In this document: piece by piece, positions 56,799-64,000 of the stretch
Numbering within the stretch: position 1 is the first letter of the stretch
How the letters are laid out: every line of letters begins with the position of its first letter
From: Halichondria panicea
Taxonomy: Eukaryota > Porifera > Demospongiae > Suberitida > Halichondriidae
Reading direction: 5' to 3'
NCBI RefSeq assembly: GCF_963675165.1
Contig: NC_087384.1
Span: 2,068,501-2,132,500 of the forward strand
Length of the DNA stretch: 64,000 nt
Translations under genes and position numbers: made by a program
Notes under the pieces: model-generated
Database searches by the model: none
What the model was told of the DNA's origin: nothing
What the model saw: the letters and a program-made list of their open reading frames with translations, nothing else

Positions 56799-58260
56799 AG
56801 TCTACAACAATCTCTTCAGAGCTTGGAATTGAAGAACTGTCGAAGAACCTATATCATGCTTCAGGCAATGGCAACCACATCGACCCGGTACTAATCACTA
56901 TACGAAAAAGCTTTGAACAGGTATGCATGCAACTGGATGCCAGCTGACTTATATTATTATAGGTAAACATACACACAAGTTGAATACTGAATGGACCATA
57001 GAAAGTGAACAACAAGAAAGTGAACAACAATGTTCAGTTTACGCATATCTCATACAATTCCATTTGACAGTTGGGTATTTGAACTAAAATTTAACTTTTG
57101 ATGGAGTCGTGATCGTTCAAGGGCACAATATATAAATAGAACCTACACACTTCATTTCTTTTCTGAGACGTTTATTTTCTTCACTCAGCTCCTCAACGTT
57201 CCTCTCAGTTTCGAGGCATCTTTTGCATGGTTGGTCATGATCAATTAATTGGAGGTGATCTGTAAACATTATATGCAACACCCACTAATATCTGTAAGAG
57301 GGTGACTATTCACACTTAAATTTATCAGTGGCGTACGAAGTGGGGTGGCTCCAGGGGCTGGAGCCCCCCCTTGTTGGAGAGCAATGTTTAGCTTGAACTG
57401 TTGAGCTAGCTTAAGAGCTACAGCAAGCTGGCCGGCTGAAGCCAGCTAGCTAATAATTATTACGTGATTATTTCAATGATGGGCTAGGTTTCAAGTGCGA
57501 AGCTACCCGCAGAGATAATGATTGGATCTATGCGCCGAGTCTCTCGAATTCCAGCCTCTTTTGTCTTTGCGAAGTTGGGGAGGGCGTGGCCAGACTACTA
57601 TGCTCTTCCTACGCCATGCGCCACTTTATATATAATTATTTGTACTGCTAGGACATTTCTCCAAACAAGCTGCAAAATCTTTCTCAGGTGTACAGCAGTT
57701 ATATGTCCTTCGTTTGTTTCATTTATAGGAAGGGACTTTCTCTCGGAAGAAGCCACGTGGACTTGCAATTGGTACGAGAAAAAAGTTTTGGAACAAGCAA
57801 CAACAATTTGATGACCATGGCCCAGTGCAGTAGAAGATTATAAACGCATAAATTTTATAAACACATAAATTGAATACTGATGCAGATTGTACAATCCTTC
57901 ACATAAACAAACAATAGCTATACGTATACATGTAGGTATATGCATGGGGAGAGATTACATGACACAACACATGCATATGAGTATCGATGGAGTGGTGATC
58001 GTTTTACAATAGAACCTATACACTTCATTTCTTTTCTGAGACGTTTGTTTTCTTCACGAGCTCCTCAACTTTCCTCTCAGCCTCGAACCATATTTTCCTA
58101 GAATTCAGAAGGTGCTGCTTAGACTATTTAACAGGTGTTCAGGGTCAGTTGGTCAGTTTCAACTGTCGAGGCAGAATTAATGTCGCTGATCAATTGGAAG
58201 TGATCTGGGAGCAATCAGTGCAACATCCATTACTGAATAATAATAATTATGATGGTCATT
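56799..58260. repeat. Composite repeats with coding-like scraps
   Basis: The frame from about 56806 to 56923 (+) reads S-S-E-L-G-I-E-E-L-S-K-N-L and H-I-D-P-V-L-I-T-I-R-K-S-F-E-Q before a GTATG donor-like site. Parts recur near 36760 and 53820. 57090-57270 and 57990-58230 are copies of the charged-helix unit also found at 36985, 53100 and 54115. These look like fragments of a dispersed gene or element; no intact copy is here. Confidence 0.55.
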
Positions 58261-59799
58261 ACTTACTTAGAAAATATGCCAAAATCTTTCTCGGTGTACA
58301 ATAGTGATGCCATTCGCGACAGATTTTGCCTCTGAAAAAAAATGACAAAAATGACAAGCATTATAAGGAATCAGCCGAAAAGTGAATATTTTATCATTAG
58401 CCTAGCAACAAGGAACTTATCTACTGTTTCTACCCTTCCAACCTACCCTTCCAACCTACCAAAAGTATAGCTATAATTAAAATAATTATACCTTCAGGTT
58501 TTGCGAAATTATGCTACACAGAGCTTTTCCAGAATATTTTTCAACATCAAAGCTTGGAATAACTATCTTTGAGCCTACCTGGCATCATTCTGTCTGCATC
58601 AACGAATGGGCCTAGCTTCTGGTTGGTCAAAGTTTTGCTGATAAACTGGACGTGATCTGTGAACACATGCACATCCATTATGTGTTAGAGCATGCATGAC
58701 TATCCACACTTACATTGTGTATACTGCTCCAGACATTTCTCCAAGAAAGCTGCTAATATCTTTCTCTTGTTAAAATTTCGTGGAGGTCAGCTTGCCCACG
58801 AAAATAACGAATATTTTTACCTCACGAAAATTACCCGCTATATATAATTATAACAATACAGTAGCAGGAGCACAGTAGTAAGAAGCAACAAGAGACATTA
58901 ACTGATCATGCAAGCACGAGTCTTCGTCATGCATGTATATGTGAGACAATGCAGTGTGTAGTACCGACAGTGCTCTGGTATTAGTGACAGTATTATACTG
59001 CTCTGAATGGCACCGTGAGGGAAATTAAAAATCAAAAGTAACTGCGGGAAATCCAATAAGAAGCCTTTTCAACTTGGTTCGTTGCACATAATTATGAGAT
59101 ATCAAACTAATTGAACAATTCTTTTTAAACACGCAATGTACAAAACACACGTATACACAATAATAACCACACATTAGGATAAAGCTGATCTGAGGGTTCT
59201 GTTCTGATAATCAGTATCTACAGTCGATATGTTTGTGCTGTATTACGTACGTGCACCTTCTCACAGCTCCTGTGCATAGAGGCAATAAAGAATGAGTTAG
59301 TGGGTGGGTGGCTAATCACACAAGATCAGTTCAGTAACCTATATCAATGACTGGTGGGTGTAGGACGTACAGTTTGACGGTGAAACACCAGTATAGGGGG
59401 GGACACACAAAGAGTGCGCACACACATGCATATTAAGTACAATTTCTTTTGAATAACATTGTTCAATAAAATTCAAACAAAATCCTGCATGGCTATATAG
59501 CCTATAATTATATACACAGGATCATAGGCTTTTGTTTCACTTCCATGCAGTGTCACTATTAAGACTAACATGCAATAATATACATGCATGCAGTCTCACA
59601 AAAAGTATATATATATACTGATCTCTTTTACATAATTATAATACTAGCAAAACACATTTGTACACTGGAAGTAAGCACTGTCTGTTGAACTTTACCTGGC
59701 AGAGCAGTATGACATGCAGCATGCATGGGTGTATATAATTGTACATTAACTATAATTATAGTTTAATTTTACCACGAAGGCAGTAAAAAACCTGTAAAG
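58261..59799. other. Non-coding stretch, no gene seen
   Basis: AT-rich DNA with no supported open frame. Around 58760-58850 a short inverted pair (AAATTTCGTGGAGGTCAGC and CACGAAAATTACCCGC context) resembles a decayed MITE. Confidence 0.45.
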
Positions 59800-60209
59800 C
59801 TAAATTTCTCTTTTAGTGTGAACCCGCTGGACCTCACACTAAAAGATAATTTTACACCAGAGGTGTTTTGCATGTTCAGGCACTGTGTTACACACATTAT
59901 ACCACACTATTTTCAAGTACCACAGACTGTCAGAGACCAACAGCATCAGTAACAATCTATACAGATACATTTCTCTTTTAGTGTGAACTTGCGGACGTCA
60001 CACTAAAAGAGAAATTTTACACCAGAGGTGTTTTACATGTTCAGGCACTGTGTTATACATATCTACATCATTACCACACCATTTTTAAGTACCACAGACG
60101 GTCAGAGACTAACGTAACAGCATCAGTAACAATCTGTATATACAGATACATTTCTCTTTTAGTGTGAACCTGCAGACCTCACACTAAAAGAAAAATTTAC
60201 ACTTGAGGG
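59800..60209. repeat. Three-unit repeat with internal hairpins, upstream of the LTR
   Basis: CTCTTTTAGTGTGAAC recurs at 59808, 59973 and 60154. In each unit it pairs with a TCACACTAAAAG stretch about 10 bases later, giving a hairpin with arms of 12-15 bp. GTTCAGGCACTGTGTTA and ACCACAGAC follow in units 1 and 2. Unit 3 is cut off by the retrotransposon LTR. Confidence 0.85.
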
Positions 60210-60422
60210 TGTTGTGGTATCCTTACGACATGGAACTAACATTAAGATAAAGACTTGTGATTCCGTAAATACTGTGTTGTGTTAGTTCTAGTGGTTTCAT
60301 GTTCTTATTTAGTCATTTCTGTACTATTGTTCTAGAAGGTTCTTTCTAGTATTGTTTTTGTATAAATAGCCTGTGTATTTTGTATCAGAGTTCTGATTTA
60401 ATGAATTATTGAAGTTATCTCA
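60210..60422 (+). repeat. Putative 5' LTR of the Ty3/gypsy element
   Basis: Begins TGTTGTGGTATCC and ends CTCA, the TG...CA form of LTRs, and lies between a broken repeat unit and the primer-binding site. TATAAATA at 60361-60368 could be the promoter TATA box. The 213-bp length is short for this class but acceptable. The 3' LTR is outside the window, so the boundaries are inferred. Confidence 0.6.
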
Positions 60423-60423
60423 C

Positions 60424-60441
60424 TGGCGACGAGGATTGTGG
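60424..60441 (+). promoter_or_regulatory. tRNA primer-binding site
   Basis: TGGCGACGAGGATTGTGG begins with TGG, the complement of tRNA CCA ends, and lies one base after the putative LTR, where reverse transcription of the minus strand is primed. The matching tRNA was not determined. Confidence 0.6.
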
Positions 60442-60459
60442 ATCAAGTAGCCTACAGCA

Positions 60460-63400
60460 ATGGCAGCCACACACTATGGAACTCTCAACAATTACAGACC
60501 AGACCAAGAGTCTATCAAGACCTACCTGGATCAGGTAGACCTCTACTTCACGGCGAATACAGTCCCTGATGATAAGCAAGTACCTATTCTCCTCAGCTCC
60601 ATTGGTGCAACGACGTACAGTCTTCTATGTGACTTGCTTGCACCTGAGGCTCCCAAATCGAAGACAAAGGGAGAAATATTTGCTGCACTACGGAAGCACT
60701 ACGAACCGACACGAGCGGTGATCGCAGAACGTTTTCATTTTCAAAAAAGGGATCAAGTCCCTGACGAATCTTTAGCAGAATACGATGCAGCTCTACGCAA
60801 GCTGGCAACACACTGCAATTTTGGGGCGTATCTCACTGAAGCCCTACGTGACCGTTTCGTTGCAGGACTCCGAAGCGAAGCAATGCAAAGAAGACTATTA
60901 GCCGAAACAGAACTTACTTTGAAGAGAGCAATGGAAATCGCACAGGGAATGGAAGCAGCAGAAAGCAACACCAGAGCACTCAAGGCCAGCAACCCCTCCA
61001 TCAAGAGCATACAAAGCAAAAGGAGACCGCAGCCAAACCAACCTTGTTACCGCTGTGGAAAGTCGAATCACTCTGCAGCTGATTGCCGTTTCAAGGATGC
61101 AGAGTGTCACTCATGTGGAAAGCAGGGACACATAGCACCAGCCTGCCGCTCCAACCCACCCTCTCAGTTCAAGAAGACAGAGAAGAGACGATTCAAAACT
61201 CACCTAGTGGAACCAGATGGGAACAGCTCGACCGACTCAGAAGCTGACACTTACCACCTATACCGATTGACCGAGCCTTCTACACAGCCGATCACAGTTA
61301 CAGTCAAGATCGAGGATACTCCACTCAAGATGGAAATCGATACCGGAGCTGCAATATCTATTATCTCTGAGGCCACCAGAAAGGCCAAGTTCTCTAAATT
61401 CAAGCTGCGTAAGTCAAATATTTTGCTAAAGACATATACAGATGAGGCTATGATGGTAACGGGTCAGATTAATGTGTGTGTTAATTATGGAGAACAGGTG
61501 GCTCGGCTGGTGCTGGTGGTGGTTGCTGGAAGTGGACCAAGTCTTTTTGGACGCAATTGGCTGAAGTACCTCCAGTTGGACTGGAAATGTATTGCAACTG
61601 TCAAATCTCCCCCTGCAGGTACACTAAAGAATTTGTTACACGAATACGATTCATTGTTCAAGGACGAGTTAGGTACTGTGACCTCACACAAAGCCACTCT
61701 CAGAGTACGGCCAGATGCTACTCCTCGGTTTTTCAAACCACGTCCTGTTCCTTATGCAACCAAAGAGGCTATTGGAGATGAATTGGACCGCATGGAGCAA
61801 CAAGGTATCATCCAGAAAATACCTAGCAGTGACTGGGCAGCACCGTTGGTCGCAGTTCCCAAGAAAGACGGACGTTTTCGACTCTGCGGCGACTATAAAG
61901 TGACTATCAACCAAGACCTTGAAGTTGATCAGTACCCCTTGCCTAAACCCGAAGACCTATTCGCAACACTAGCAAATGGCTCCCTTTTCACTAAGCTTGA
62001 TTTGTCACAAGCGTATCTACAGGTCGAACTCGATAAGGACTCTACCAAATACGTGACTATCAACACCCATCAAGGGTTATACCAGTTCAGCCGACTTCCT
62101 TTTGGCGTGGCGTCAGCCCCAGCAATATTCCAAAGACTGATGGACACCATCCTACGTGGAGTGCCTCACGTTATCTGCTACTTAGACGATCTGTTGATAA
62201 CAGGAGTGGATGAAGAAGACCACCTACACAATCTGGAGCAAGTCCTCAAACTTTTTACGGAACACGGGTTGCGATTGAAGAAGGAAAAATGTATCTTTTT
62301 GGCCAAGTCGGTAGAATATCTTGGTCATCAGATCAGCAAAGAGGGAATCCAAGCTTTTCCAAGTAAAGTTGATGCTATTGCACAGGCTCCAGAACCAAAG
62401 AATGTTCAAGAACTTCGCTCCTTCCTCGGGTTGCTGAACTACTACGGAAAGTTCATCAAGAATCTCTCTAGCATCCTTTACCCAATCAACCAACTTCTGC
62501 AAGCGAGTCATAAGTGGGAATGGACACAGGAATGTCAGGAAGCTTTTACAGAAGCAAAGAAACAACTTACATCATCTGATGTGCTCACTCACTATGACCC
62601 GGACCTACCAATCAACATGGCTGCGGACGCGTCAGCCTACGGCATTGGAGCCGTTATTTCTCATGTACTACCAGACGCGGCTGAGAGACCAATCTGTTTT
62701 GCTTCACGCACGCTAACGACAAGCGAACAAAACTATGCTCAACTCGAGAAAGAAGCACTGGCATTGGTATTTGGTACCAAGAAGTTTCACCAGTATTTGT
62801 ATGGCAGGAAATTCACGTTAATTACTGATCACAAACCTCTGACAGCTATATTTGGCCCAAAGAAAGGAATACCGTCCCTAGCAGCTGCTCGTCTCCAACG
62901 TTGGGCAATTTTTCTCTCAGGTTATGATTACAATATCCAATTCAAGCCCACTCAAGCACACAGCAATGCTGATGCATTATCACGTCTCCCCTTGCCAGTA
63001 CAAGATTCGTACGAAACGGCTGACATTAATGCTATTCACACTTTCAATGTGGCTCAAATCGAAGCTCTTCCTGTAACATCTCAGCAGGTGCAGACGGCTA
63101 CCCGACGTGACCCAACCTTAAGCAAGGTGTTAAAGTATGTCAAATCAGGATGGCCACAGAAAGTGACACCGGATCTACAACCATATTTCAACCGCCGTCT
63201 TGAAATTGGCATCGAAAGTGGTTGCTTGATGTGGGGAATTCGCACAATCATTCCACAGAACCTGCATGCAAAGACCCTTCGTGCTCTCCATGAGAACCAC
63301 CCTGGAATGTCCCGAATGAAGGCTATTGCCCGCAGTTACGTGTGGTGGAGTGGACTCGATAAAGACATCGAAAACCAAGCAAAAGCGTGCCTATCGTGCC

Positions 63401-64000
63401 AGGAACAAGCCTCTAAACCTGCAGTAGCACCACTCCATCCTTGGGTTTGGCCAAACAGCCCATGGAAAAGGATCCATATTGACTACGCTGGTCCATTCTT
63501 GAACAAAATGTTTCTAGTGGTTGTAGATGCCCATTCCAAGTGGCCAGAAGTGATTCAGATGTCTTCCACTACGTCTCAAAACACGATCGAGGCACTGCAA
63601 GCACTATTTGCTCGGTATGGACTACCAGAACAGATTGTTTCCGACAATGGTGCACAATTCACATCCCAAGAATTTAGCGATTTTGTTCAAGCCAATGGCA
63701 TAAGACACATACGAAGTGCTCCATACCATCCCTCCACGAACGGCCATGCTGAACGATTTGTACAAACGTTCAAAAGAGCCATGAAAGCTGGAGAGAGAGA
63801 AGGACTGAGTTTGAAAACAAGATTGGCTCAGTTTTTACTGTCATACCGCTCAACTCCACATGCTACCACTAACGTCTCACCGAGTGAACTGTTCCTTCAA
63901 AGAAAAGTACGTACACGATTCGATCTCCTCAAACCAAACACAGAGGGAAACGTATCTGACAAGCAGATGAAACAGAAACAGCAACATGACAAACATGCTA
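60460..64000 (+). CDS. Ty3/gypsy Gag-Pol polyprotein, cut by the window edge
   Basis: One frame is open from ATG 60460 to the edge: 1180 codons without stop. Gag comes first, with two CCHC zinc knuckles starting at residues 196 and 216. The protease has I-D-T-G-A (catalytic Asp 294). Reverse transcriptase has F-R-L-C-G-D-Y and the catalytic Y-L-D-D at 574-577. RNase H has A-A-D-A-S (Asp 723). Integrase has an H-H-C-C zinc site (around 940-990) and a D-D-35-E core (Asp 1008, Asp 1062, Glu 1098). The order RT-RNase H-integrase defines Ty3/gypsy. No frameshift separates Gag and Pol. Nothing looks mutated, so the copy is recent. It copies itself through an RNA intermediate and integrates the cDNA. 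Confidence 0.95.
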   Translation, partial: MAATHYGTLNNYRPDQESIKTYLDQVDLYFTANTVPDDKQVPILLSSIGATTYSLLCDLLAPEAPKSKTKGEIFAALRKHYEPTRAVIAERFHFQKRDQVPDESLAEYDAALRKLATHCNFGAYLTEALRDRFVAGLRSEAMQRRLLAETELTLKRAMEIAQGMEAAESNTRALKASNPSIKSIQSKRRPQPNQPCYRCGKSNHSAADCRFKDAECHSCGKQGHIAPACRSNPPSQFKKTEKRRFKTHLVEPDGNSSTDSEADTYHLYRLTEPSTQPITVTVKIEDTPLKMEIDTGAAISIISEATRKAKFSKFKLRKSNILLKTYTDEAMMVTGQINVCVNYGEQVARLVLVVVAGSGPSLFGRNWLKYLQLDWKCIATVKSPPAGTLKNLLHEYDSLFKDELGTVTSHKATLRVRPDATPRFFKPRPVPYATKEAIGDELDRMEQQGIIQKIPSSDWAAPLVAVPKKDGRFRLCGDYKVTINQDLEVDQYPLPKPEDLFATLANGSLFTKLDLSQAYLQVELDKDSTKYVTINTHQGLYQFSRLPFGVASAPAIFQRLMDTILRGVPHVICYLDDLLITGVDEEDHLHNLEQVLKLFTEHGLRLKKEKCIFLAKSVEYLGHQISKEGIQAFPSKVDAIAQAPEPKNVQELRSFLGLLNYYGKFIKNLSSILYPINQLLQASHKWEWTQECQEAFTEAKKQLTSSDVLTHYDPDLPINMAADASAYGIGAVISHVLPDAAERPICFASRTLTTSEQNYAQLEKEALALVFGTKKFHQYLYGRKFTLITDHKPLTAIFGPKKGIPSLAAARLQRWAIFLSGYDYNIQFKPTQAHSNADALSRLPLPVQDSYETADINAIHTFNVAQIEALPVTSQQVQTATRRDPTLSKVLKYVKSGWPQKVTPDLQPYFNRRLEIGIESGCLMWGIRTIIPQNLHAKTLRALHENHPGMSRMKAIARSYVWWSGLDKDIENQAKACLSCQEQASKPAVAPLHPWVWPNSPWKRIHIDYAGPFLNKMFLVVVDAHSKWPEVIQMSSTTSQNTIEALQALFARYGLPEQIVSDNGAQFTSQEFSDFVQANGIRHIRSAPYHPSTNGHAERFVQTFKRAMKAGEREGLSLKTRLAQFLLSYRSTPHATTNVSPSELFLQRKVRTRFDLLKPNTEGNVSDKQMKQKQQHDKHA

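Overview
This is a eukaryotic, animal-type genomic window: small exons with GT-AG introns (about 50 to 1200 bp), AT-rich non-coding DNA, many short inverted-repeat elements and a Ty3/gypsy retrotransposon. The gene content, multi-exon 2'-5' oligoadenylate synthetase (OAS)-like genes of the type known from sponges, suggests a demosponge. The organism call is an inference, not something the sequence proves.

The core (about 3.6 to 52.1 kb) is a head-to-tail array of OAS-like nucleotidyltransferase loci, all on the + strand. I count 16: seven with all seven exons open and in frame (called A, C, F, H, J, K, M), two nearly intact copies with a single visible lesion (B: one stop codon; D: one frameshift), five decayed copies (E, G, I, L, N) and two orphan pieces (an exon 7 at 9.94-10.1 kb; exons 3-4 at 34.97-35.39 kb). 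The exon plan is nearly invariant: a variable short exon 1 (phase 0), exon 2 with the GS motif and the D-x-D metal ligands (phase 1), exon 3 with the third acidic residue (phase 2), a 58-bp exon 4, exon 5 with the R-A/F-K-A-W-R-N helix, a short exon 6, and exon 7 with the D-P-A-N-P motif. Two sequence classes are interleaved. Class 1 (A, B, C, H, J, M, N) starts exon 7 with an aromatic motif such as I-Y-W-E; class 2 (D, E, F, I, K, L) starts it with V-P-G-E/Q-N-P and starts exon 3 with G/S-L-H-P. Pairwise resemblances (B to J, D to I, E to K, F to L, the 35-kb fragment to M) and their order suggest a multigene block was duplicated and later disrupted.

The DNA between and inside the genes is full of non-autonomous inverted-repeat elements. 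One family (TAGCCTC...GAGGCTA) has members of only 41, 49 and 57 bp plus one of 599 bp, each between perfect 9-bp target duplications. Other families include TACCGTA-TAGCG elements, AAGGGCG elements, CAGTAGAACCTCG elements, a CAGGGGCGTAGCC element and large foldbacks. A nine-copy 91-bp satellite lies near the left edge. A gypsy Gag remnant lies at 9 kb, and several low-copy repeat units (12-13, 35-37, 52-58 kb) carry scraps of coding-like sequence.

The right end (60.2 kb to the edge) is the 5' part of a Ty3/gypsy retrotransposon: a short putative LTR, a primer-binding site, and one uninterrupted gag-pol frame of 1180 codons that runs off the window.

Functionally, the array looks like an expanded and partly decaying family of template-independent nucleotidyltransferases related to innate immunity. 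Each gene appears to have its own start and stop. No known 2-5A receptor or effector gene is visible in the window.
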